From NCBI GenBank assembly GCA_945877235.1, contig CAMCRF010000001.1:248001-312000 (forward strand): a DNA stretch of 64,000 nucleotides. Direction: 5' to 3'. The stretch's first letter is position 1, and the number at the start of each line of letters is the position of its first letter. Positions 45,271 through 53,189 of this stretch are shown here, piece after piece. The notes under the pieces were generated by a model. The model searched no databases and was not told the DNA's origin. It was given only the letters and a program-made list of their open reading frames with translations. A program made the translations under genes and the position numbers. Source of the stretch: Bordetella parapertussis (GTDB lineage Bacteria; Pseudomonadota; Gammaproteobacteria; Burkholderiales; Burkholderiaceae_A).

Positions 45271-47009
45271 TGTATCTCCGGTTCAGACACTGGGCCCCCA
45301 AACTCCGTCTTCAGAAAATCGAAGTCGCAGCCCTTGTCGGCCTGCTCAATGTGTTTTGAAAACATAAAGCCATAGCCACGCTCATAGCGAGCTGGAGGGG
45401 GAACCCAAGCCTGCTTGCGACGCGCCAGTTCAGCATCGCTGACCAAAAGCGAGAGGCTGCGATTTGGGATGTCGAGCTCGATCATGTCACCGTTCTGAAC
45501 CAAGGCGAGTGGTCCCCCGACATAGGCCTCTGGTGCAATGTGCAAAACACAAGCACCATATGAAGTCCCGCTCATGCGCGCATCAGACATGCGCACCATG
45601 TCCCGGATGCCCTTTTTGAGGAGCGCCTTCGGCATGGGAATCATGCCCCACTCAGGCATTCCAGGGCCACCCTGAGGCCCCGCGTTTCTCAAGATCAGGA
45701 CCGTCTCCGGCGCGATCTCGAGGTCTTCGTCTTCGATGATGATGGACAACTCATCATAGCTATTGGCAACCAATGCGGGACCGGTGTGCTGGTGGAAGCG
45801 AGGGTCACAGGCTGCGGGCTTAATCACTGCGCCATCTGGAGCAAGGTTCCCCTTGAGCACAGCAAGAGAGCCCTCGTGATAAACCGGGTTATCCAAGGTT
45901 CGAATGACGTCGTCGTTGTAGACCTTCGCCCCTTCAAGGGTCTCACCGAGCGTTCGACCTGAGACCGTGAGGACTGAAGTATCCAAGCGCTCCGAGAGGT
46001 TGGACATCAAGGCCCGCAAACCGCCGGCATAGAAAAAGTCCTCCATCAGGGCAGTCTTGCCTACGGGGCGAACATTAGCGATGACAGGGGTGACCCGGCC
46101 TATGGCGTCCAGATCATCCAGACTCAGGCTCACGCCCGCGCGCTTGGCCATTGCAAGCAGATGGATCACGGCATTCGTTGAGCACCCGAGCGCCATTGCA
46201 ACCGTTGCGGCATTTCTCACGGAGCCAGGGGTAAGAACCTGCTCGGGTCGCAAATCCTCCCACACCATTTCCACAATTCGGCGTCCGCAATCGGCAGCCA
46301 TTCTCGGATGATTCGCATCGGCGGCAAGAATGGACGCTGCGCCCGGAAGGGTCAGCCCCAGAGCCTCCGCAATAGAGGTCATGGTTGACGCTGTTCCCAT
46401 AGTCATGCAGTGGCCATAGGAACGAGCAATGCCTGCCTCTACCGCGACCCATTCATCCTTCGAGATCAAGCCCGCTCTTCGCTCGTCCCAGTACTTGAAG
46501 CTGTCTGTTCCGGAGCCCAGCACATCTCCTCGATAGTTTCCGCGCAGCATGGGGCCAGCGGGCATAAAAATGAACGGCAGGCCCATTGAGGTCGCACCCA
46601 TCACCAGCCCAGGCGTCGTCTTATCGCAGCCCCCCATGAGCACTGCCCCGTCGACGGGGTGAGATCTCAGCAGTTCCTCCGTCTCCATGGCTAACATGTT
46701 TCGATAGAGCATGGTGGTGGGCTTGACATACATCTCACTGAGCGAGAGCGCAGGCAGCTCAAGAGGGAAACCACCCTCCTGAAATATCCCACGCTTGATG
46801 TCCTCCACGCGATGCTTGAAGTGCGCGTGACAGGGCTGGGCGTCTGACCACGTGTTCAGGATCGCGATGACCGGTTTATCGACCCAGTCAATCGGTGCGT
46901 AGCCCATTTGCATGGTGCGGGATCTGTGACCGAAGGAACGAAAATCGTCCGGCGCAAACCAACGCGCGCTCCTTAGATCTGCGGGTTTGAGTTTGTGAGG
47001 TCTTTTCAT
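45267..47009 (-). CDS. L-arabinonate dehydratase-like IlvD/Edd enzyme
   Basis: The 580-residue dehydratase has Cys60, Cys128 (MGGCDKTTPG) and Cys201 (SYGHCMTMG). Their spacing equals that of the [2Fe-2S] ligands of characterised L-arabinonate dehydratase (59, 127, 200). GSGTDSFKYWDERRAG is also typical. The enzyme converts L-arabinonate, D-fuconate or D-galactonate-type acids to 2-keto-3-deoxy acids. It is first in the minus-strand operon (dehydratase, UxaA, GntR, dehydrogenase). Only 39 bases separate its ATG from the divergent RraA-like gene. Confidence 0.88.
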   Translation of the reverse strand: MKRPHKLKPADLRSARWFAPDDFRSFGHRSRTMQMGYAPIDWVDKPVIAILNTWSDAQPCHAHFKHRVEDIKRGIFQEGGFPLELPALSLSEMYVKPTTMLYRNMLAMETEELLRSHPVDGAVLMGGCDKTTPGLVMGATSMGLPFIFMPAGPMLRGNYRGDVLGSGTDSFKYWDERRAGLISKDEWVAVEAGIARSYGHCMTMGTASTMTSIAEALGLTLPGAASILAADANHPRMAADCGRRIVEMVWEDLRPEQVLTPGSVRNAATVAMALGCSTNAVIHLLAMAKRAGVSLSLDDLDAIGRVTPVIANVRPVGKTALMEDFFYAGGLRALMSNLSERLDTSVLTVSGRTLGETLEGAKVYNDDVIRTLDNPVYHEGSLAVLKGNLAPDGAVIKPAACDPRFHQHTGPALVANSYDELSIIIEDEDLEIAPETVLILRNAGPQGGPGMPEWGMIPMPKALLKKGIRDMVRMSDARMSGTSYGACVLHIAPEAYVGGPLALVQNGDMIELDIPNRSLSLLVSDAELARRKQAWVPPPARYERGYGFMFSKHIEQADKGCDFDFLKTEFGGPVSEPEIH

Positions 47010-47013
47010 GGCT

Positions 47014-47027
47014 TGTACACTAATACA
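47014..47027. promoter_or_regulatory. Candidate GntR operator in the divergent sugar-acid promoter
   Basis: The 39-base gap between the two start codons (47009 minus, 47049 plus) contains the inverted repeat TGTA-N6-TACA (47014-47017 and 47024-47027). FadR-type GntR proteins bind short AT-rich palindromes with GT/AC cores of this kind. It is the only palindrome seen in the gap, and a GntR gene is part of the operon. No footprint supports it. Confidence 0.45.
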
Positions 47028-47048
47028 TCAGTTTCTTGGAGGCAACCG

Positions 47049-47762
47049 ATGATCACCGATGATGCACGCCGCAAGCTTAAAACCATCAGCACTGCGACTC
47101 TCACGACCCTGCTCTTCAAACGGGGGCTCAATAAGCAGTTCATCCAAGATGTGCGTCCTGTCGGCCCACTCAAAGAATCGATGGTGGGCGAAGCGTTTAC
47201 GCTTCGATACATTCCAGCGCGCGAAGACCTCAATCCCATCACCGCGTTTCGCGATCCCGCCCACCCGCAGCGCCTGGCTATCGAGACCTGCCCGCCTGGA
47301 CATGTCATGGTGATCGACAGCAGAAAAGATGCCCGTGCCGCCTCCGCTGGTGCAATTCTCATCACTCGACTCATGATGCGTGGCGCAGCGGGAATCGTCA
47401 CAGACGGCGGATTTCGTGACGCTGCGGAGATCGCCGAGCTCGCGATGCCAGCCTTCCATCACAGACCCTCAGCCCCCACCAACCTCACGCTCCACCATGC
47501 CATTGACATAAACGTCCCCATTGGCTGCGGAGATGCCCCTGTCTTCCCCGGCGATATTCTGGTGGGAGACGCAGATGGTGTTGTCGTACTCCCCCATGAA
47601 ATGGCCGAATCTCTGGCCCATGAGGCGTTCGAGATGACCGCCTTTGAGGACTTTGTCATTGAGCGTGTCAGAGAGGGGGCAAGTATTCGCGGCCTCTACC
47701 CACCAACGGACCCCGCGACCGAGGCAGCGTTTCAATCCTGGAGAGCGAGAGTCGGCCGGTAA
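47049..47762 (+). CDS. RraA-family protein (class II aldolase-like)
   Basis: The 237-residue protein has the RraA/HMG-aldolase core: FTLRYIPA, PPGHVMVIDSRKD, GAAGIVTDGGFRDAAEI, IGCGDAPVFPGDILVGDADGVVVLP. Family members include RNase E regulator RraA and 4-hydroxy-4-methyl-2-oxoglutarate aldolases; those with GG-x-RD bind a divalent metal. In sugar-acid clusters they probably act on 2-keto acids. GGAGG precedes the ATG by seven bases. It is divergent from the arabinonate dehydratase gene and likely shares its regulator. It may supply the missing step to the semialdehyde, which is speculation. Confidence 0.82.
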   Translation: MITDDARRKLKTISTATLTTLLFKRGLNKQFIQDVRPVGPLKESMVGEAFTLRYIPAREDLNPITAFRDPAHPQRLAIETCPPGHVMVIDSRKDARAASAGAILITRLMMRGAAGIVTDGGFRDAAEIAELAMPAFHHRPSAPTNLTLHHAIDINVPIGCGDAPVFPGDILVGDADGVVVLPHEMAESLAHEAFEMTAFEDFVIERVREGASIRGLYPPTDPATEAAFQSWRARVGR

Positions 47763-47771
47763 ACTAGCAAT

Positions 47772-48167
47772 ATGAGCCTACCCCCCTTTCGCCATAACAA
47801 CGACGCCCCGATTCCAGACGATATTGAGGTCAACCAGTCCAAAAAGCTGTTAACGCTTCGATATGAGAACGGGCGCGTCATTACCCTTCCCTTTGAACTG
47901 ATGCGGGTTTACTCCCCCTCGGCGGAGGTCGTCGGACACGGCCCTGGGCAGGAGACACTGCAAACCGGAAAGCGGCATGTGGGCCTGATCGGCCTTGAGC
48001 CCATCGGCAACTACGCCCTGCAGCCGCAATTCTCAGATGGGCATGACTCCGGATTTTTTACCTGGTCCTATCTCCAGTGGCTCGGAGAACATCAAGATGC
48101 ACTTTGGGAGGACTATCTCAAGCGCCTAGAGGCGGCTGGCGGCTCGCGAGATCCTGCGTCAGGTTGA
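47772..48167 (+). CDS. DUF971 (gamma-butyrobetaine hydroxylase-like N-terminal) protein
   Basis: The 131-residue protein is a stand-alone DUF971 domain (IEVNQSKKLLTLRYENG, LPFELMRVYSPSAEV, VGLIGLEPIGNYALQPQFSDGHDSGFFTW). The domain occurs at the N-terminus of gamma-butyrobetaine hydroxylase and in proteins linked to iron-sulphur cluster work. The stand-alone protein has no settled function. It starts nine bases after the RraA-like gene and converges with the esterase gene. Confidence 0.85.
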   Translation: MSLPPFRHNNDAPIPDDIEVNQSKKLLTLRYENGRVITLPFELMRVYSPSAEVVGHGPGQETLQTGKRHVGLIGLEPIGNYALQPQFSDGHDSGFFTWSYLQWLGEHQDALWEDYLKRLEAAGGSRDPASG

Positions 48168-48172
48168 ATCGG

Positions 48173-49006
48173 TCAGAGCAGTTCCGCCCGCATAGAGCGG
48201 GCGATCTCACTCGCCGGATTTGCAATCGCCTCGAGTAACGTGAAATGGTCATGCCCTGCGATCAGTTCATGATGAACATGACTTAAGCCATTGTCTTTAA
48301 GGTGCCGCTGGTATGTGGTGCCCTGCTCACACCATCGCGCGGGCTCCCTTTGTCCCGCAAAAATATAAGTCTCGGTAGGGCTCGGGCTGCAATGCGTAAG
48401 AGGGCAGCTGAGCAATGCGTCTTCAGGGGTAAGCCCAATCGTCGCGCTGACCGGCGCAGCTGCCCGCTCCATCAGCTCATAGACCCCACTCACCAAAACC
48501 AATCGATGCGGTCGAACCCGAAGAACATGGGTATGTTGTTGGCCGCGAGAAGAATGAAAAGCCATAGCAACCAAATGAGCCCCGGCTGAATGCCCTGTCA
48601 CCACCACCTCTGAAGTGGCTAACGCCTCAGTCTGCACCCGAATGATTTGAGTAAGTCCAGCAGCGGTCTGGTCGACCAGGTCTGGTAGGCGAATCTGAGG
48701 CATGAGTGGGTAGGTCATGATCGCCATGGCCCAGCCCTCTTGAAGAAAGCCTGGCGCCAAGAAACTAAACTGATCCTTATGCCGACTCGACCAAAACCCA
48801 CCGTGGACGAAAACCTGAAGCCCGCAGATCGGACGATCCTCCGGCGGCAAGAACAAATCGTACTGCTGACGCTCCCCAAGTCCGTATTGAGCATTCAGGG
48901 TCGACCTTGCCCAGTTCGATCGAAAATGGTGGCTTGCCCTCGTAAGCCTATCCATAATGGCCTCACTATCGGGCGTGGCCTGCCGGGGGTTGAACCAATC
49001 AGTCAT
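48173..49006 (-). CDS. Alpha/beta hydrolase, arylformamidase-like
   Basis: The 277-residue hydrolase has the HGG oxyanion motif in FVHGGFWSS, the nucleophile elbow GHSAGAHLV and the catalytic His in AGHDHFTLLE. This combination is typical of the KynB-like/carboxylesterase group, including arylformamidase of tryptophan breakdown. No other kynurenine gene lies nearby, so a general esterase is equally possible. It is divergent, by 17 bases, from the NYN-domain gene. Confidence 0.8.
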   Translation of the reverse strand: MTDWFNPRQATPDSEAIMDRLTRASHHFRSNWARSTLNAQYGLGERQQYDLFLPPEDRPICGLQVFVHGGFWSSRHKDQFSFLAPGFLQEGWAMAIMTYPLMPQIRLPDLVDQTAAGLTQIIRVQTEALATSEVVVTGHSAGAHLVAMAFHSSRGQQHTHVLRVRPHRLVLVSGVYELMERAAAPVSATIGLTPEDALLSCPLTHCSPSPTETYIFAGQREPARWCEQGTTYQRHLKDNGLSHVHHELIAGHDHFTLLEAIANPASEIARSMRAELL

Positions 49007-49023
49007 GCGAGCAGTGTAGACCG

Positions 49024-49683
49024 ATGGCTCTGATTTCTCATGAGGAGAAACTCCAAGAGCAGCTCAATCGAGCAGCAACTTGGGGAGACCTTGTCACCAC
49101 AAGGCTTCGTGTGCTCGAGCTCTCTATTCATGGCAGCCTGGCACAGGCCCACGTCCAAGCCCTACTCCCCCTCATTCACCAGCGAGGAATGGTCCTGTGG
49201 CAAAACACGGGGGTAGCAGAGCGAGACCTTCCAACTGTGAGCCTGATCAAGGCCACCACCGCCCTGAAACCCGTTCATCTCATCATCGACGGACACAACC
49301 TCCTGTTCCGACTCGGTGTTCGATATGGACCGAACGCCCGGTCACTGCTCATTCAGGACTGCAGCGATTTGATTCAACGCTGGCCGAGCCTTCAGATCTC
49401 GCTATGGTTTGATGGAGATACGTCAGAGGACATCATCCAATCCAATCCACGGCTCATGGTGAAGTTCGCAGGCGGGAAAGGTCGAGACAAGGCAGACAAG
49501 GCCATTTTGCAGGCCCTTTATGAGCGCCATCAGAGACGTGAGAACGGACTGTGCTTCGTCGTGAGCGACGATAAAGGCGTATGGAGGCGATCCCTTGGCC
49601 TAGGCGGCGTAAGGGTCTGCTGTGCGGAGTTTCTCAGTCTGCTGGCTGTGGAAGGCCCAGGCGCAGAGGCCGAGCACCATTGA
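49024..49683 (+). CDS. NYN/PIN-like (YacP-type) ribonuclease-domain protein
   Basis: The 219-residue protein has a helical N-terminal part and a YacP-like NYN domain with the acidic residues expected of a metal-dependent RNase: LIIDGHNLL, LWFDGD, GKGRDKADKAIL and VVSDDKGVWRR. Bacillus relatives cleave RNA (Rae1). The target here is unknown. Its last 84 bases overlap the end of the ceramidase-like gene on the opposite strand. Confidence 0.75.
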   Translation: MALISHEEKLQEQLNRAATWGDLVTTRLRVLELSIHGSLAQAHVQALLPLIHQRGMVLWQNTGVAERDLPTVSLIKATTALKPVHLIIDGHNLLFRLGVRYGPNARSLLIQDCSDLIQRWPSLQISLWFDGDTSEDIIQSNPRLMVKFAGGKGRDKADKAILQALYERHQRRENGLCFVVSDDKGVWRRSLGLGGVRVCCAEFLSLLAVEGPGAEAEHH

Positions 49684-50268
49684 ATTGAGGATGTGCCAAA
49701 GCCAATGGGTCCCAAGGGGAAACAACGCACAAAGAGGGCCATCAAGCTCCCGGGCCGAGAGCGAGATCGGGAATAAGAGCGCTGCCACAAGCATCCACCT
49801 TGAGGCGGCATAACAGCCCCTGAGCCACGAAATCAGTCCATAACCAAGCAGGCTCAACCATGCACCCACATAAAATCCAGGGGGAAAACTTCCGATCGCG
49901 TCTTGCAAATCAGTCGCCAAGACATGGATCTGCCAGACCAATATGAGCACGACCGCTGCAGCGCCAGCAGCGCTGAGGCGAGAAAACCCCCAGAGCACGC
50001 GAGGGGCAAGATAAGCGAAGGCAAGAATGAACACACCAATGAGGCCCACATCAAGCACTGCTGCCCAAGGCGTTGCAAAGGTATGAAATGCAAAGCTGCC
50101 CAGGCCAACCATGATCTCAATGACCGCCAGCACACGCCCCGCAAAGCTCGGGCCCAGAAGCAAAAAAAGTCCCACCGCGACGAAGGCCAAATTGGTGAAT
50201 GCATTGATCGGCTCAGCCCAGAGCGAAGAATCCAGGCGCTCGCAATAGAGGTCTATTGCAGTACTCAT
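49600..50268 (-). CDS. Ceramidase-like membrane hydrolase
   Basis: The 222-residue protein has seven probable membrane helices and the alkaline-ceramidase (CREST) residues: DLYCER at the start, SFAFHTFATPWAAVLDV with His and Asp, and GTHWLWHILN with two His. These residues bind zinc in the eukaryotic enzymes, which cleave the amide of ceramide. In bacteria the substrate could be a sphingolipid or another lipid amide, such as ornithine lipid. Its ATG overlaps the pterin dehydratase stop by four bases. Confidence 0.83.
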   Translation of the reverse strand: MSTAIDLYCERLDSSLWAEPINAFTNLAFVAVGLFLLLGPSFAGRVLAVIEIMVGLGSFAFHTFATPWAAVLDVGLIGVFILAFAYLAPRVLWGFSRLSAAGAAAVVLILVWQIHVLATDLQDAIGSFPPGFYVGAWLSLLGYGLISWLRGCYAASRWMLVAALLFPISLSARELDGPLCALFPLGTHWLWHILNSMVLGLCAWAFHSQQTEKLRTADPYAA

Positions 50269-50546
50269 GCCAAGTTACTCGTTCTAGTGATCTGCGCGAA
50301 GCACTGGTTCGCCTCAGTCGCCCAGGCGAAGTCCTTATCGGTAAGCCCTCCCACATCGTGGGTGGTCAGTTTCACGTCAAGCCTGCTGTATATGTTGGTC
50401 CACTCTGGGTGATGTTGCACTTGCTCGCTGAATGCGGCCATGTGCTGCATAAACGAAAAAGCCACGTGGAAGCTCGGGAACTGAAAACACCGATACAAAA
50501 CACCGCCCCGCTCTTCGACCAGTGTCCAACCCTCAGGAATCCTCAT
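50265..50546 (-). CDS. phhB: Pterin-4a-carbinolamine dehydratase
   Basis: The 93-residue protein has the whole active-site set of PCD/DCoH: EQVQHHPEWTNIYSRLDVKL and HDVGGLTDKDF. It dehydrates 4a-hydroxytetrahydrobiopterin after phenylalanine hydroxylation; some family members serve other roles, including molybdopterin-related ones. No phenylalanine hydroxylase gene is in the window. It is embedded between a membrane protein (14-base overlap) and the ceramidase-like gene (4-base overlap). Confidence 0.93.
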   Translation of the reverse strand: MRIPEGWTLVEERGGVLYRCFQFPSFHVAFSFMQHMAAFSEQVQHHPEWTNIYSRLDVKLTTHDVGGLTDKDFAWATEANQCFAQITRTSNLA

Positions 50547-50823
50547 GACTCATTTCCTCCTGATATTTCCGCCAGAGGTAAATCATATGTGTGAGACCAG
50601 CCGCCGCCAGGAATAGCAAGGCCATTGGCTCCTCGCGGTCTGCGACGCTAGAACGCGCGGCACCAAGCAAGCAAAGGCCAGGCAAGAGAACAAGTAACAA
50701 GGGCATCGGCGCAAAGCTGCGCAACAGCCCTCGAGCCCGAGCAGCACTGGTCAGCCAAATCAAGCATGGCCACTCGAGGAGTGTCACCAAGATAACCAGG
50801 TCGAATGCGAGGGGGAGGTTCAT
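50533..50823 (-). CDS. Small membrane protein, three helices
   Basis: The 96-residue product has three hydrophobic segments (AFDLVILVTLLEWPCLIWL; PMPLLLVLLPGLCLLG; MALLFLAAAGLTHMIYLW) and a charged C-terminus (RKYQEEMSHEDS). No family is recognised. It lies 9 bases behind the carboxymuconolactone decarboxylase-like gene and overlaps the pterin dehydratase by 14 bases, so it belongs to this small operon. Confidence 0.6.
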   Translation of the reverse strand: MNLPLAFDLVILVTLLEWPCLIWLTSAARARGLLRSFAPMPLLLVLLPGLCLLGAARSSVADREEPMALLFLAAAGLTHMIYLWRKYQEEMSHEDS

Positions 50824-50832
50824 CGCAATTGC

Positions 50833-51207
50833 CTACTGATCTTCCGCAAACACCTCTCTTGCGTTGCGGAACGAGTCGATGGCCGCAGGAACGCCACAGT
50901 AAATCGCAGCCTGTAGAAAGACCTCTTTGATCTCGTCTTTGGACACTCCGTTGTTCAGCGCGCCGCGAACATGCAACTTCAATTCATGCGGTCGATTGAG
51001 TGCCGTGAGCATGGCCAAATTAAGCAGACTGCGTGTCTTCCGATCGATCCCAGGACGGTTCCAGACATCTCCCCAGCAATACTGGGTCACCAGTTCCTGC
51101 ATGTCCCGATTGAAGTCGTCTGCATTCGCTATGGCCTTGTCAACATAGGAGGAGCCGAGCACCTCCCGACGCGTCTGAAGGCCTTGGTCAAACAATGCTT
51201 TGTTCAT
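50833..51207 (-). CDS. Carboxymuconolactone decarboxylase-family protein
   Basis: The 124-residue protein has the PcaC-type CMD core (RKTRSLLNLAMLTALNRPHELKLHV, GALNNGVSKDEIKEVFLQAAIYCGVPAA). True PcaC decarboxylates 4-carboxymuconolactone in protocatechuate breakdown; other members are peroxidase-like. No other protocatechuate gene is nearby, so the role is open. A typical CxxC redox motif is absent, which fits PcaC better than AhpD. No ribosome site is seen; a 6-bp inverted repeat abuts the ATG. Confidence 0.88.
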   Translation of the reverse strand: MNKALFDQGLQTRREVLGSSYVDKAIANADDFNRDMQELVTQYCWGDVWNRPGIDRKTRSLLNLAMLTALNRPHELKLHVRGALNNGVSKDEIKEVFLQAAIYCGVPAAIDSFRNAREVFAEDQ

Positions 51208-51239
51208 GTGGAAGTCCGATCTGTTGGGCGTAATTCCAC
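51208..51239 (-). repeat. Inverted repeat abutting the decarboxylase start codon
   Basis: GTGGAA (51208-51213) and TTCCAC (51234-51239) form a perfect 6-bp inverted repeat with a 20-base loop. On the transcript its 3' arm touches the ATG of the gene at 50833-51207, where a ribosome site would be expected. It could be an operator or a leader hairpin. The stem is short, so chance is possible. Confidence 0.35.
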
Positions 51240-51252
51240 AGAGTCTAATCGC

Positions 51253-51651
51253 CTAGAATTCGTCGTGCTGAGGCAATTCGTCACGAATCTCATACCAGGG
51301 GGCCTTGGAGCCGACAAAAATATGAGCTGTGGGAGATATGGACGGTGCGTCAACGAGCGTCCCAAGCGTGACATGCACGAAATGGCCCTCACGAACAACA
51401 GAATGCAGCAACGAACCACACGCGCTGCAGCGAACATCGTGATTCCCCTTCGGGTCACCGAAATACAGCAAGGGTGCATCTGGGGAGAGACTTAACCTCT
51501 CACGCTCGATTCCAGCGAATGACTTAAATGCTGCCCCCGTCGCGCGTCGACACTGCCCGCAGTGGCAGTTCAATGCGTAGACAAAGGCATCCTCAACCCA
51601 GTAGGTCGCGCGTCCACAAAGACATCGACCTGACAATATGCGAGCGGCCAC
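51253..51651 (-). CDS. GFA-family (glutathione-dependent formaldehyde-activating-like) zinc protein
   Basis: The protein, about 132 residues, has the GFA zinc-ligand pattern: SGRCLCGRATY, NCHCGQCRR and VRCSACGSLL. Family members were named for glutathione-formaldehyde adduct formation, but many have other roles. The start is uncertain. The longer frame reaching 51864 overlaps the upstream halogenase, and a GTG at 51651 gives a family-like N-terminus right after that gene's stop. It may be a distal member of the TonB receptor-halogenase operon, 11 bases behind it. Confidence 0.75.
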   Translation of the reverse strand: MAARILSGRCLCGRATYWVEDAFVYALNCHCGQCRRATGAAFKSFAGIERERLSLSPDAPLLYFGDPKGNHDVRCSACGSLLHSVVREGHFVHVTLGTLVDAPSISPTAHIFVGSKAPWYEIRDELPQHDEF

Positions 51652-51662
51652 GCCCTTAGCAA

Positions 51663-53180
51663 TCAGGCTGCTTGCGCCGCAAACCGATAAGGCGCACAGA
51701 GCTGCTGGACGTAGGCACCGTGGGAGGGAAGTGCAGCAACGAGCCGCTTCACACGCGCTTGTATCTCGGCCAGGAAGCGCTGCAACTCCTCTGGGCTCAT
51801 GAGGTCGGCAACCGGGTGGTAACTCGAAGGGAGCATGCCCTGCCCCATCATGACCTGAATCCATGAGTTCTCAGCGAACAGCTCATCGCTCGTCCGAAAA
51901 ACACGCGCGCTCTCTCTAAAGAGCTCGATGCGGTGTCGAAGGCTGGGGAGAATGGACATCTCCCTCACATGCTTCCAGAGATCCGAGTCTGTCCGTTCAT
52001 TGACGTGGTAGTGCAAAACAATGAAGTCGCGAATATGCTCGAGCTCACGCTTGGACTGTAGATTGAATTCATCAATGTCTGCCTGCTGAATGCCCGCGGA
52101 CGGGAACAACTGCATGAGACGAATAGCAGAGCGTTGAATCAGGTGGATGCTCGTTGATTCCAATGGCTCCACAAATCCACTGGCGAGCCCAACCGCAATG
52201 CAGTTGCGCTCCCACACCTTCTCTCGCTGGCCGGGCAGAAACTTGATGAGCCTGGGTTTGGTGATGAGTTCACCTTCGACATTTTTGCGCAGCACATCCG
52301 GCGCATCGGCGTCACTCAACTCGCGGCTGCTATACACCATCCCGTTGCCCACACGGTGTTGCAACGGAATACGCCATTGCCACCCAAACGGATGGGCAAT
52401 AGAGCGTGTGTATGGCCAAGGCTCTCGCACTGATTCAGTCTGAACCGCGACGGCCCGATCGCAGGGCAGCCAATAGGACCAGTCTTCATAGCCGACACCC
52501 AGCGCCTGCCCAAGCAGGAGTGATCTGAACCCCGTGCAATCGATGAACAAGTCGCCTTCAATGAGACCCCCGCCCTCCATCTGGAGTGCAGAAATATTCC
52601 CCACGAGTTTGGGATCGGCCCCCTCACCGTGTTTGAGGACCTGAGCGATCTTGCCTTCGATTCGCTTGACCCCATGAGACTCACTCATCTTTCGTAAAAA
52701 TGCGGCGTACCGCCCTGCGTCTAGGTGATAGGCGTAGTTCAGTCCGTTATTCTGAACATGAGCAAACCGGTTCGCGAAGGCTGCGACGGTCTCAGGGTTG
52801 TAATCGGTGTAGGTCTGAGCCAGCCCAGATTGCACCGCCTTGAGCCAAAAGTGTTGAAATCCTGCACTCCAATGATCGTTCCCAGTGGAGCCAAACGAGT
52901 GGAAGTAATCTTCCCCAATATGTTTCCAACCCTCAAAGTTAATGCCAAGCTTGAATGTGGCGTTGGTCTCCGCCATGAACTCAGCCTCGTTGATTCCAAG
53001 CAGATTGTGAAATGTGTGGAGCGCGGGAATCGTGGCCTCTCCGACCCCTACGGTCCCAAGCTCCTCAGACTCAACCAGGGTAATCGAGAGACCCCTGCCA
53101 AGTAGCTTGCTCATGAGCGCCGCCGTCATCCATCCGGCTGTGCCACCACCCGCAATCACCACGCGATTAATTGTGTTCAT
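51663..53180 (-). CDS. Flavin-dependent tryptophan-halogenase-family protein (distal copy)
   Basis: The 505-residue flavoprotein has GGGTAGW (11-17) for FAD, VGEATIP (46-52), Lys77 in TNATFKLGI matching the catalytic Lys of PrnA-type halogenases, and an intact WxWxIP motif (WQWRIP, 267-272). Characterised members chlorinate or brominate tryptophan with reduced flavin. Members in TonB-receptor carbohydrate loci have no proven substrate and may modify something else. It follows the cupin gene by nine bases at the end of a tight minus-strand operon. Confidence 0.88.
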   Translation of the reverse strand: MNTINRVVIAGGGTAGWMTAALMSKLLGRGLSITLVESEELGTVGVGEATIPALHTFHNLLGINEAEFMAETNATFKLGINFEGWKHIGEDYFHSFGSTGNDHWSAGFQHFWLKAVQSGLAQTYTDYNPETVAAFANRFAHVQNNGLNYAYHLDAGRYAAFLRKMSESHGVKRIEGKIAQVLKHGEGADPKLVGNISALQMEGGGLIEGDLFIDCTGFRSLLLGQALGVGYEDWSYWLPCDRAVAVQTESVREPWPYTRSIAHPFGWQWRIPLQHRVGNGMVYSSRELSDADAPDVLRKNVEGELITKPRLIKFLPGQREKVWERNCIAVGLASGFVEPLESTSIHLIQRSAIRLMQLFPSAGIQQADIDEFNLQSKRELEHIRDFIVLHYHVNERTDSDLWKHVREMSILPSLRHRIELFRESARVFRTSDELFAENSWIQVMMGQGMLPSSYHPVADLMSPEELQRFLAEIQARVKRLVAALPSHGAYVQQLCAPYRFAAQAA

Positions 53181-53189
53181 TGTCAGTGC

